From Chloroflexota bacterium (GTDB taxonomy: Bacteria; Chloroflexota; Limnocylindria; QHBO01), in NCBI GenBank assembly GCA_025937535.1, contig JAICRD010000001.1, forward strand, positions 1 to 58,917: a stretch of DNA of 58,917 bases, in the 5' to 3' direction. Every line of letters begins with the position of its first letter. The first letter of the stretch is position 1. The notes under the pieces were generated by a model. It saw only the letters and a program-made list of their open reading frames with translations, did no database searches and was not told the DNA's origin. Both the position numbers and the translations under genes were made by a program. Shown in pieces: positions 9,121 to 16,878 of the stretch.

Positions 9121-9759
9121 ATGGTTCGACTTCACCTTCATCGCAGACGGCTCGGTGGCCTGGCGACGGCCGCGCTCGCCATCGCGCTCGCCGCGCCGCT
9201 GAGCGTGGTCGCCGCGGCGACGAGCGTTCCGCTGCACCAGGCCCACGTGGGCACCGTCGCCGACTGCGGCGCGAACGGCATCCTGTGGCACTTCGTCCTC
9301 AATCAGCTCGACGCGGGCACCGCCAGCGGCACGGTCACCGCGACGTTTGCATCCGCCGGCGCGAAGAGCGATGCCGGCGAGCCGGTCGGCAACGGCAAGG
9401 TCCAGCACTTCTGGATCGCCACCGGATCGGCCGATACGTTGCTCGGCGCATCCGCCAGCGTCGCCGATCAGAGCGGCTCTCCGAAGCTCGTGCTGAGCCA
9501 CTGGGAGTGCGGCGACGCTGCACCGAACACGCCGCCGTCGAACCCGCCGTCGAACCCGCCCTCGGGCGACGTCGGTGGTAGCTCGGGCGCCGTGCGCGAG
9601 AACACCAAGGGCAGCAACAGCGGTCCCATCGTCGCCGTCCTGCCGAACACCGCCATGAGCACCGGCACCGCGTCGGCGCTGCTGCTGTCCGGCCTCGTCC
9701 TGCTCGGCAGCGCGACCCTCTTGGCGGTCACCGTGGCCAGCCGGCCCCGCCGGCGCTAG
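9121..9759 (+). CDS. Secreted/cell-wall protein with LPNTA sorting-like tail
   Basis: A signal peptide with a basic start and a hydrophobic stretch ending near AAA is followed by an unrecognised domain of about 100 residues containing HFVLNQ and two Cys. Next come a Pro/Ser linker (NPPSNPPSG) and a C-terminal LPNTA pentapeptide, a hydrophobic helix and the basic tail RPRRR. That tail order is the sortase cell-wall sorting signal layout. A GTG at 9115 is an alternative start two codons upstream; a Shine-Dalgarno-like AGGAGG precedes both. No sortase gene is visible in the window. Confidence 0.75.
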   Translation: MVRLHLHRRRLGGLATAALAIALAAPLSVVAAATSVPLHQAHVGTVADCGANGILWHFVLNQLDAGTASGTVTATFASAGAKSDAGEPVGNGKVQHFWIATGSADTLLGASASVADQSGSPKLVLSHWECGDAAPNTPPSNPPSNPPSGDVGGSSGAVRENTKGSNSGPIVAVLPNTAMSTGTASALLLSGLVLLGSATLLAVTVASRPRRR

Positions 9760-9775
9760 ACGAGCTCCTCGTCGG

Positions 9776-9804
9776 CCGCCGCTCCGGGATCCCCGGGGCG
9801 GCGG
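9776..9804. terminator. Strong GC hairpin between convergent genes
   Basis: A 13-bp stem (one T-G pair) with a 3-base loop runs from CCGCCGCTCCGGG to CCCGGGGCGGCGG. It lies between the stop codons at 9759 and 9812, as expected for a shared terminator. It lacks a clear T-tract. Confidence 0.65.
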
Positions 9805-9811
9805 TTCGGAA

Positions 9812-10837
9812 CTACGGTCGAGCCATGAACGAGGCGTGCACCGCCTGGGCCGCCGATGCGGCCGATGCGAGCGGCACCTCCGCCCACACGACGCGCATCC
9901 CGCCGGTGTCGAACGCGCCCTCCCCGTGGGCGGGCAGCGGAAGCACCTCCGGCATCAGAGCGGCGGGCCCGACCAGGCTGATGCGCGCCATGCGCTCCTT
10001 GCGGTCGACCGCCAGCATCAAAACTCCGCCTTCATCGCGCGACGCCGCACGGACGGTCGTCTGCGGCGCGTCGTCGTCGAGTGCGCGCACCACCAGGTTC
10101 AGGCGTCCCCGCCGTGCGCGCCGGACGGCGACCGGGTGGACCACTTCCGCGCCGAGGTCGGCGAGCAGCTCGAGCTGAAGCGCGTCGACCGCCGGCAGGA
10201 AGCGCGCGGCCGGCACGAGGTGCGGATCGGCCTCCAGCACGCCGCCGACGTCCTTGAACAGCTCGCAGCGGGCGGCACGCAGGGCCACGGCGAGCGCCAC
10301 CGCCGACAGATCCGTGCCACCGCGGCCGAGGGTGGTCAGCTCACCGTGAGTGCCGATGCCCTGGAACCCGGCCACCACCGGCACCAGGCCGTCGGCCAGC
10401 GCCGACCGGAGCGGCCGCGACAGGACGCGGCGGACCTCCGCGCCCAGGTGCGCCGCGGCGGTGCGGATGCCGGCCTCCGCGCCGGAGAAGGACCGCGCGG
10501 GGATGCCGCGCGCCTGCAGGCCGAGGGCGAACAGCGCCGCCGACAGCGCCTCACCGGTCGCCAGGGCGCGGTCGGTCTCGCGGGCGAGCCCGGAGCCGGC
10601 CTCCTGGGACGGCTGGCGCAGCCAGCCGGCTCCCTCGTCGGGCAGAAGGACGCGAGCGGCGCCCAGGATGGTATCGGTGACGCCCTCGAAGGCGCTGACC
10701 ACCACCACCGGGCGCAGCCCGGCGTCGCGCTGTCGCTCGACGACCGAGACCGCAGCTGCGATGTCCTCGGGTCGCCGGAGGACCGAGCCGCCGAACTTGT
10801 CGACCACGACCTCGGACGGCTGCCCGGACGGCGACAT
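9812..10837 (-). CDS. lysC: Aspartate kinase (short form)
   Basis: LysC phosphorylates aspartate at the head of the Lys/Thr/Met pathway. The 341-residue protein has the kinase start motif VDKFGGSVL and the LTTLGRGGTDLSA substrate/nucleotide motif. Usual enzymes have about 400-460 residues with two ACT domains; here only about 75 residues follow the kinase core, room for one ACT-like fold, so feedback control may be reduced. It starts 2 bases after the HAD hydrolase stop and is co-transcribed with it. Confidence 0.9.
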   Translation of the reverse strand: MSPSGQPSEVVVDKFGGSVLRRPEDIAAAVSVVERQRDAGLRPVVVVSAFEGVTDTILGAARVLLPDEGAGWLRQPSQEAGSGLARETDRALATGEALSAALFALGLQARGIPARSFSGAEAGIRTAAAHLGAEVRRVLSRPLRSALADGLVPVVAGFQGIGTHGELTTLGRGGTDLSAVALAVALRAARCELFKDVGGVLEADPHLVPAARFLPAVDALQLELLADLGAEVVHPVAVRRARRGRLNLVVRALDDDAPQTTVRAASRDEGGVLMLAVDRKERMARISLVGPAALMPEVLPLPAHGEGAFDTGGMRVVWAEVPLASAASAAQAVHASFMARP

Positions 10838-10839
10838 GG

Positions 10840-11625
10840 TCAGGCCGGCGGAGCAAATGCCGAGGGCGCCTCGATGCCCTCGCCGCGCGGCAGCGGGCCC
10901 CCGGCGCGCACGATCTCGGGGAGCTCGTCGAGCGATCCGATGCGGCGCACGTCCGTCGGCATCGGCTCATCCGCGGGCGTGATGTTCATGCCCTCCTGGC
11001 GGTCGAGCCAGACCGCGTCCATGCCGGCGCTCCACGCGCCGCGCACGTCGGCCCGGTACGAGTCACCGACCATCAGCGCCGACGCGGCATCGACGCCGAC
11101 CGAGTCGAGCGCCATTCGATAGAAGGCGGGATTCGGCTTGGCCACGCCGACGGCCCCGGATGGAAGGACGAAGTCGAGGTACCTGTCCAGTCCGAGCTCG
11201 GCCAGGATGCCGCGTAGGTTCGAGCCCCAGTCGCTGACGACGCCGATGCGGACGCCCATGTCGCGAACCACCACCAGCATCGGCTCGGTGTCGGGGAAGG
11301 GCTCCCAGGAGTCGGCCGCGAACTGGCTGGCCAGGATGCGGTCGAGCGTCTCGTTGCGCGCCTCGACGCCGAGGCGGCCGAGCATGACGCTGTGGTACTG
11401 GCGCCAGTACGCCTCGATGCGCTGGTCGTCCGTCCAGGTGTCGTTGCCGGGCCGGTGGTACTCGTCCCAGAACCAGCGGTCGGCCTCCTCCCATGCGCGG
11501 CGCATCTCCTCCTCGGTCACCGGGTGGCCGTCCTCCGTCAGCACGCCGGACAACGCATCGGCCAGGGTGCGTCTCGGCGTGAGCAGGGTGAACCCGGCAT
11601 CCAGGCACAGGAGTCGGTAGCTCAT
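10840..11625 (-). CDS. HAD-superfamily hydrolase with atypical motif I
   Basis: This 261-residue HAD-IA hydrolase has motif I as LDAGFTLL, where the second Asp of the canonical DxD is Gly, as in haloacid-dehalogenase and REG-2-like members. Motif II is VVSDWGS, motif III uses KPNPAFY, and motif IV is MVGDSYRADV. The substrate is unknown. The start at 11625 is chosen because the fold begins there and a -10 element lies 8 bases upstream. It is the first gene of an operon with lysC. Confidence 0.85.
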   Translation of the reverse strand: MSYRLLCLDAGFTLLTPRRTLADALSGVLTEDGHPVTEEEMRRAWEEADRWFWDEYHRPGNDTWTDDQRIEAYWRQYHSVMLGRLGVEARNETLDRILASQFAADSWEPFPDTEPMLVVVRDMGVRIGVVSDWGSNLRGILAELGLDRYLDFVLPSGAVGVAKPNPAFYRMALDSVGVDAASALMVGDSYRADVRGAWSAGMDAVWLDRQEGMNITPADEPMPTDVRRIGSLDELPEIVRAGGPLPRGEGIEAPSAFAPPA

Positions 11626-11633
11626 GGCGGCAA

Positions 11634-11639
11634 ACGGTA
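11634..11639 (-). promoter_or_regulatory. -10 hexamer TACCGT for the HAD-lysC operon
   Basis: TACCGT on the minus strand ends 8 bases before the ATG at 11625. It is divergent from the mutY promoter. Confidence 0.45.
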
Positions 11640-11679
11640 GCGCACCGCGCGAGACCGATGCGTCCGCAGCCATCGCTGC

Positions 11680-11685
11680 TACGCT
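11680..11685 (+). promoter_or_regulatory. -10 hexamer TACGCT for mutY
   Basis: TACGCT ends 6 bases before the ATG at 11692, consistent with a leaderless transcript. Confidence 0.45.
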
Positions 11686-11691
11686 CCGTCA

Positions 11692-12570
11692 ATGCCCGCC
11701 TCCGCGGAGGCCCTCCAGGTCCGCCATGACCTGCTCGAGTGGTACGACCGCAACCACCGCGACTTCCCGTGGCGACGCAGGCACGATCCGTACGCCGTCC
11801 TCGTCAGCGAGGTCATGCTCCAGCAGACCCAGGCGTCGCGCGTGGTTGACCGATTCGTCCGCTTCATGGACCGCTTTCCGACGGCCGACGCGCTTGCCGC
11901 CGCGCCGACCGCGGCCGTGCTGGCCGAGTGGAGCGGCCTGGGCTACAACCGGCGGGCGCTCGCCCTCCCGCGCGCGGCCGCGATCGTGGCGCGCGACGGG
12001 TGGCCACCCGACGTCGCGGGTCTCGAGCGTCTGCCGGGCGTCGGGCCGTACACCGCGCGAGCCGTCGCGTCGCTCGCCTTCGGCGTGCCGATCGGCGTGG
12101 TCGACACGAACGTGCGCCGCTGGCTGCTGCGCCGCTTCGGTGGTGCCGATGCGCCAGCCGCACTCCAGGAGCGCGCGGACGCGCTGGCGGCGCCCGGGAC
12201 CGGGCCGGCCATCGCGGCGTGGACCCACGCCAGCATGGAGTTCGGCGCCGCCATCTGTCGCTCCCGCAACCCTCGGTGCGACGCGTGCCCCGTCGCCGAC
12301 GGCTGCCCGTCGCGCGGCGCCGCGGTCGCCGTGCCGGTCCCACGGCAGCCGGCCCTGCAGGGGTCCGATCGAGCGGTGCGGGGCGCCATGCTGCGCCAGC
12401 TGGCCGTCGCGGCGGGTCATGCGCTGAGCGAGACTGCGGCGCGCGAACGCATCGGCGCGGATCTGGACGGCGAGCGCTGGGAGCGGATCCTGGCCGGGCT
12501 GGAGCGCGACGGCCTCCTCCATCGCCGAGGCGGAACCGTGGCGCTGGGCGCGGCTACAATCGGCCGATGA
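11692..12570 (+). CDS. mutY: A/G-specific adenine DNA glycosylase
   Basis: MutY removes adenine mispaired with 8-oxoguanine. The 292-residue protein has Glu40 in SEVMLQQT, the helix-hairpin-helix LPGVGPYTARAVAS, catalytic Asp138 in VVDTNVRR and a 4Fe-4S cluster motif (Cys189, 196, 199, 205; spacing 6-2-5). The C-terminal NUDIX-like recognition domain of longer MutY proteins is missing and a short winged-helix-like tail (about 225-292) takes its place. The stop overlaps the next start by ATGA. Confidence 0.93.
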   Translation: MPASAEALQVRHDLLEWYDRNHRDFPWRRRHDPYAVLVSEVMLQQTQASRVVDRFVRFMDRFPTADALAAAPTAAVLAEWSGLGYNRRALALPRAAAIVARDGWPPDVAGLERLPGVGPYTARAVASLAFGVPIGVVDTNVRRWLLRRFGGADAPAALQERADALAAPGTGPAIAAWTHASMEFGAAICRSRNPRCDACPVADGCPSRGAAVAVPVPRQPALQGSDRAVRGAMLRQLAVAAGHALSETAARERIGADLDGERWERILAGLERDGLLHRRGGTVALGAATIGR

Positions 12571-13085
12571 GCACGAAGTTGACGGTCGGCGACCAGCTTC
12601 CGTCGGTCGGCCTGCGCGCCACCGACGGCTTCCTCCTCAACCTGCGCAGCTACGTGACGAAGCAGGCGGCCGTCTTCCTGTTCTTCGGGGCACCAACCCT
12701 CAAAGGCGCCGCGCGCCGGCGTGGGCTGAAGGCAATCGAGGCACTGGTTGCGGGATTCGATCGGCTGCGCGAGGCCGGGATCGCGATCGGCGGCATCAGC
12801 ACCGACTCGGAGCAGCAGCAGAAGAAGTTCGTCGAGGAGCGCGAGCTGCCCTTCCTCCTTTTCAGTGACGAGCGTCGCTCGGCGGTCGGGCTGCTCGGCA
12901 TCGAAACCGCCGCCGAGGGCGAGAACATCAATGTCGCCAAGCCGGTCGCCGTCGCCGTCGATCGTGACGGCATCATCCGGGCGGTCATCGATCCGGTAAC
13001 GCCGGAAACCCTCGTCGACGATGTCATGCGCGCCCTGGCCGAGCCGATCCCGGCCGCGACCGAGGACGCTCCGGCGACCTCGTAG
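12567..13085 (+). CDS. Peroxiredoxin/thioredoxin-fold protein without cysteine
   Basis: This 172-residue protein has the AhpC/TSA fold order: the start LTVGDQLPSVGLRATDG, a central strand-loop AVFLFFGAPTLKGAARR, and a later VAVDRDGIIRAV strand. The loop where peroxidatic Cys should sit reads GAPTLKG and the whole protein has no Cys, so thiol peroxidase chemistry is excluded. It begins at an ATGA overlap with mutY. A structural or binding role beside an oxidative-damage repair enzyme is inferred. Confidence 0.8.
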   Translation: MSTKLTVGDQLPSVGLRATDGFLLNLRSYVTKQAAVFLFFGAPTLKGAARRRGLKAIEALVAGFDRLREAGIAIGGISTDSEQQQKKFVEERELPFLLFSDERRSAVGLLGIETAAEGENINVAKPVAVAVDRDGIIRAVIDPVTPETLVDDVMRALAEPIPAATEDAPATS

Positions 13086-13091
13086 ACCACC

Positions 13092-14129
13092 ATGCTCGCC
13101 GCGCGGCTGCATGCCCCCGGCGAGGCGCTGCGCCTGGTCGACGTCCCTCGGCCCGAGCCAAGCGGTAGCGACGTCCTCGTCCGCGTTGCGGGCTGCGGCG
13201 TGTGCCACACCGACCTCCACATCGCCGATGGCACCCAGGCCCGGGTCGAGCTGCCGCTGACCCTGGGCCACGAGGTCGCCGGCTACATCGAGGGAGTTGG
13301 GCCGTCGGCGGCGAGAGCCCTGCGGCGCGCCCGCCTGGCGGTCGGCGACCCGGTGCTCGTCTTCGGCGGCTGGGGCTGCGGCTCATGCCGTGAGTGCCTC
13401 GCCGGATCGGAGCAGCGCTGCGAGCGCTCACGCGCACCGGGCTTCCAGGAGGACGGCGGCTATGCCGAGGCCATGCTCGTCCCCGATCCACGCCACCTGG
13501 TCCCGTTGGGATCGCTGGATCCGGTCCGTGCCGCCCCGCTGGCGGACGCCGGCGTCACGCCGTACCGCGCCGTGCGGCGTGCGGAGCCATGGCTGCCCGA
13601 GGGCGCGCGGGTGCTCCTCATCGGCTCCGGCGCGCTCGGCCAGTTCGCGCTCCAGTACCTGCGACTGATCGTGCCAGGGGGGCCGTCGCTGACGATCGCG
13701 GTGCGCGAGCTCAACCCCGCCCGGCTGGAGCAGGCATCGTCCCTCGGCGCGGACATCGGCCTGCTGGACGGCGACGGGGCCATGGTGCGAGAGGCTCTTG
13801 GCGGCCCGGCCGACGTCGTCTTCGACTTCGTCGGCAACGACCAGACTCTGCGGATCGGCGCGGACGTCGTCGCGGCGGATGGCCTCGTGATGCTCATCGG
13901 CGAGGCCGGAGGTCACCTCTCGTTCGGCTTCGACCGGCCGCCGGTCGAGTCGTGGCTGACGACCGTCGCGTGGGGCTCCCACGCCGACCTGAGCGACGTC
14001 GTCCGGCTGGCGCGCCGCGGGCGGATTCGTTGGAACGTCGAGCCGATGCCTCTGCGACAGGTCGCCGAGGCACACGCGCGCTTGCGCGGCGGCGACGTCG
14101 ACGGTCGCCTCGTGCTCGTGCCTGGCTAG
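13092..14129 (+). CDS. Zinc-dependent alcohol dehydrogenase (MDR family)
   Basis: The 345-residue medium-chain dehydrogenase has catalytic zinc ligands in GCGVCHTD and GHEVAGY, plus a full structural-zinc cysteine set in CGSCRECLAGSEQRC. A Rossmann fold follows (LLIGSGALGQFALQ). It should oxidise a primary alcohol or related compound with NAD(P)+; the substrate is unclear. It starts 6 bases after the peroxiredoxin-like gene and is probably the last gene of the mutY operon. Confidence 0.9.
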   Translation: MLAARLHAPGEALRLVDVPRPEPSGSDVLVRVAGCGVCHTDLHIADGTQARVELPLTLGHEVAGYIEGVGPSAARALRRARLAVGDPVLVFGGWGCGSCRECLAGSEQRCERSRAPGFQEDGGYAEAMLVPDPRHLVPLGSLDPVRAAPLADAGVTPYRAVRRAEPWLPEGARVLLIGSGALGQFALQYLRLIVPGGPSLTIAVRELNPARLEQASSLGADIGLLDGDGAMVREALGGPADVVFDFVGNDQTLRIGADVVAADGLVMLIGEAGGHLSFGFDRPPVESWLTTVAWGSHADLSDVVRLARRGRIRWNVEPMPLRQVAEAHARLRGGDVDGRLVLVPG

Positions 14130-14159
14130 CCGAACAGCCGCGTCGAAGGCCGCCCCGAA

Positions 14160-14903
14160 TCAGCCGCCGAACAGGCGGCCAAAGATGCCCTTGTGCTCGT
14201 CACGACGGACGTAGAACGGCGCGGCGGTGGCGTCGTAGGTGGCGAGGAGCGCGGGCGCGCGCAGATCGGTCACTGCCAGCAGGCGGCGAGAGCCGAGGTG
14301 CTCGGTGGCCACGGCGTGCAGCCGGTTGCGAACGGCGTCGAAGTCGCCCAGCACGGCGTCGGGAACCATCTGGATGCCGGCCGTCCACGCCGTCCCGGCG
14401 CGCAGCAGCCAGGCGCGCGCAACCTGCGGCAGGTCCTCCAGCGCGGCGCGCAGCTCGCGTCCGAACGGATCGGGCACCTGCTCCGGCACCTCGAGCGGTG
14501 GCATGTCGCCCAGCGGATGTCGGGCGCGCAGCGCATCCGGCCGGTTCGGATCGATGCCTGCCGCCAGGAACGGCAGGACGCCCGCCGCGATATCGACCTG
14601 GGTGGGCGCACCCGGATCGATCACCACCCGCTCCTGGGCGGCATCGGCGCGCTCGAAGAGGTCGCGTGCCGGCAGGCGCACGTGGTCGCTGCCCGGCGGG
14701 CCGAAGTCGCGCAGCACGTCGACGCTCGAGAAGGCGGCGATGAAGCGGCTGCCCTCGTCGTCGGTGCCATGCCGATAGGCGTCGGTCGAGAGGCGTTCGG
14801 CGTCCGGGCTCTCGCCCGACGACGACCGGATCGGCACGAGCAGCTCACGGTCGATGAGCTGGTCGAGGCGCGGCGCCAGGTCGCCCGGCTTCGGCTCCGT
14901 CAT
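14160..14903 (-). CDS. SseB-family protein
   Basis: The 247-residue soluble protein matches the SseB (enhanced serine sensitivity) arrangement: an N-terminal domain with FIAAFSSVDVLRDFGP and VVIDPG, then a C-terminal SseB-type domain with ALEDLPQVARAWLLRAG near 155-220. The biochemical role of the family is not settled. It begins at an ATGA overlap with the gltX stop, so it is translated with the tRNA synthetase. A small hairpin, GCCGCC/GGCGGC, lies in its last codons (14163-14179). Confidence 0.75.
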   Translation of the reverse strand: MTEPKPGDLAPRLDQLIDRELLVPIRSSSGESPDAERLSTDAYRHGTDDEGSRFIAAFSSVDVLRDFGPPGSDHVRLPARDLFERADAAQERVVIDPGAPTQVDIAAGVLPFLAAGIDPNRPDALRARHPLGDMPPLEVPEQVPDPFGRELRAALEDLPQVARAWLLRAGTAWTAGIQMVPDAVLGDFDAVRNRLHAVATEHLGSRRLLAVTDLRAPALLATYDATAAPFYVRRDEHKGIFGRLFGG

Positions 14904-16381
14904 GCGCGCACCGCCCCAAGCTTGCCGAGCGCGTCGTCGATGCGCGCCAACGAGCGCTCGCGACCGAGAAGCTCGAGCGAGGCGAACAACGGGGGCGAGA
15001 TCGGCCGCCCGGTGATCGCCATGCGGATGGGTGAGAAGAAGTCGCCGGCCTTCATGCCCGCCGCCTCGGCGGCGGCACGGCAGCGCTGTTCGAGCACCTC
15101 TGCGCTGAAGTCGGCGGGATCCAGCGCGGCCAGCGTGTCGCGGGCACCCTCCAGCGCCGCGCGCGCCTCCTCGGGGCCGCCCTTGCGCGGCGCGAGGTCC
15201 GCGGGCTCGTACCAGCCGGCCACGACGTCATCGGGCTCCCATGCGAAGCCGATGAGCTCGGGCACGTCCCCGAGCTTGACCAGGCGCTCCTTGACCAGCG
15301 GCACCATGCGCACGAGGTCCTCATCGGCCACGGCGGCCGGCACGAAGTCTCGCAGCCGCAGCGCCAGCTGCTCATCGGCCAGGGCGCGGATGTAGACCCC
15401 GTTCAGGTGATCCAGGCGGTCGCGGTCGAAGATCGCGCCGCCCTTGTGCACCTTATCGATCTCGAAGCGGTCTGCGAGCTCGTCGAGGCTGAAGATCTCC
15501 TCCTCCGTGCCCGGCGACCAGCCCAGGAAGGCGAGGAAGTTGACCATGGCCTCCGGCAGGTAGCCCTGCTCCCGGTACGCGCTCATTGCCGTCTGCGACT
15601 TCCGCTTGCTCATCTTCGACCGATCGGCATTGAGGATGAGCGGGATGTGGCCGAAGCGCGGCTCGCGGTAGCCAAGGGCGCGGATCAGCGCGATGTGCTT
15701 CGGCGTGTTGGAGAGGTGGTCCTCGCCGCGGATGACGTGGCTGATCTCCATCGCCTCGTCGTCGACGACGACGACGAAGTGGTAGAGCGGCATGCCGTCG
15801 TTGCGGACGATCACGAAGTCGCCGAGCAACGAATTGTCGAACTCGACCTCGCCTCGGACCAGGTCGTCGAAGCGGATGACCTCCGGCTCGACCTTGAAGC
15901 GGATGACCGGTTTGCGGCCGTCGGCCTCGAAGGCGGCGCGCTCCGCATCGGTCAGGTTGAGGCAACGCCGGTTGTAGCGCGGTGGCTGCTTGAGCGCCTC
16001 CTGCGCCTTGCGGACCGCCTCCAGCTCCTCGGGCGTGCACCAGCAGCGGTAGGCAGCGCCAGAGGCGAGAAGCCGATCCGCCTCCGTTGCATAGAGCTCC
16101 ATGCGCAGACTCTGGCGGTAGGGCGCAAATGGACCGATATCGTCGCCGTCGGCGGCCTGCGGCCCCTCGTCCCAGGTGATGCCCAGCCAATGCAGGTTGT
16201 CGATGATGTCGCGCTCGAACTCGAGCGTGCTCCGAGCGGTGTCGGTGTCCTCGATGCGTAGCACGTACGTCCCGCCGGCGTGGCGCGCCGTGAGGAAGTT
16301 GTAGAGGCTCGTTCGCGCGGTGCCGATGTGCAGCGGCCCGGTCGGGCTGGGTGCCATGCGCACCCGCATCGGTCGATCCAT
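14900..16381 (-). CDS. gltX: Glutamyl-tRNA synthetase
   Basis: GltX charges tRNA with glutamate. The 493-residue class I synthetase has the HIGH-type motif PSPTGPLHIGTART near the N terminus, the zinc-less type insertion, and the KMSKS motif as SKMSKRKS. The C-terminal anticodon-binding helical region has normal length. A -10 hexamer lies 6 bases before the ATG. It is followed by the SseB-like gene with an ATGA overlap. Confidence 0.97.
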   Translation of the reverse strand: MDRPMRVRMAPSPTGPLHIGTARTSLYNFLTARHAGGTYVLRIEDTDTARSTLEFERDIIDNLHWLGITWDEGPQAADGDDIGPFAPYRQSLRMELYATEADRLLASGAAYRCWCTPEELEAVRKAQEALKQPPRYNRRCLNLTDAERAAFEADGRKPVIRFKVEPEVIRFDDLVRGEVEFDNSLLGDFVIVRNDGMPLYHFVVVVDDEAMEISHVIRGEDHLSNTPKHIALIRALGYREPRFGHIPLILNADRSKMSKRKSQTAMSAYREQGYLPEAMVNFLAFLGWSPGTEEEIFSLDELADRFEIDKVHKGGAIFDRDRLDHLNGVYIRALADEQLALRLRDFVPAAVADEDLVRMVPLVKERLVKLGDVPELIGFAWEPDDVVAGWYEPADLAPRKGGPEEARAALEGARDTLAALDPADFSAEVLEQRCRAAAEAAGMKAGDFFSPIRMAITGRPISPPLFASLELLGRERSLARIDDALGKLGAVRA

Positions 16382-16387
16382 GCGCCG

Positions 16388-16393
16388 ATGCTA
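16388..16393 (-). promoter_or_regulatory. -10 hexamer TAGCAT for gltX
   Basis: TAGCAT on the minus strand ends 6 bases before the ATG at 16381. Confidence 0.5.
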
Positions 16394-16464
16394 GCAGGGC
16401 GTTGGGTCTAGGCACCGCCCGGCTGCAGGCCTATCATCCGCGCCTGCACCGATAGGAGGCCGAC

Positions 16465-16863
16465 GTGGTCCGACACCCCGAGCGAGACCCCTACGACCCG
16501 CCGCCCCAGTTCGAGCCGTACCAGGGACCCGGCTTCAACCACTGGGATGACATCACGCCGCCGATCTTCGACGACGAGAACACGCCCAACGAGCGCAAGC
16601 CGCGGCTGCTCGCGGCCAAGTTCGAGAGCAGCTCCCGCGAGGCCGAGATCTTCCTGCACGATCCGGTCTCGTCGCTGGTGAATGGCGCGGTCGAGGGCAT
16701 CAGCAGCGCCATCCAGGACGCCTCCGAGCTGCCCCGGGATCCATATATCGCGACGCTGGTCATCAACCATCACCGCCGGCTCGACTACCGCGTCATCCGC
16801 GCCACGGCCATGGTGGATGACGAGTCGATCGGCATCACCATCCACAAGGAGGACGGCTCCTAG
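16465..16863 (+). CDS. Conserved-looking hypothetical protein, 132 aa
   Basis: I do not recognise this 132-residue acidic protein. A Pro/Tyr-rich N terminus (DPYDPPPQFEPYQGP) is followed by a compact alpha/beta region with no membrane helix, no signal peptide and no Cys. The GTG start is preceded by a strong AGGAGG Shine-Dalgarno, and TATCAT at 16432-16437 is a likely -10, so unlike many neighbours it has a true leader. It precedes the large cyclase gene by 15 bases and probably shares its transcript. Confidence 0.7.
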   Translation: MVRHPERDPYDPPPQFEPYQGPGFNHWDDITPPIFDDENTPNERKPRLLAAKFESSSREAEIFLHDPVSSLVNGAVEGISSAIQDASELPRDPYIATLVINHHRRLDYRVIRATAMVDDESIGITIHKEDGS

Positions 16864-16878
16864 CGGGCCACGCGTCCG

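Noticed and set aside
14163-14179. Hairpin GCCGCC/GGCGGC near the end of the SseB-like gene
   Set aside because: Short, inside coding sequence and no T-tract; not enough to call a terminator.
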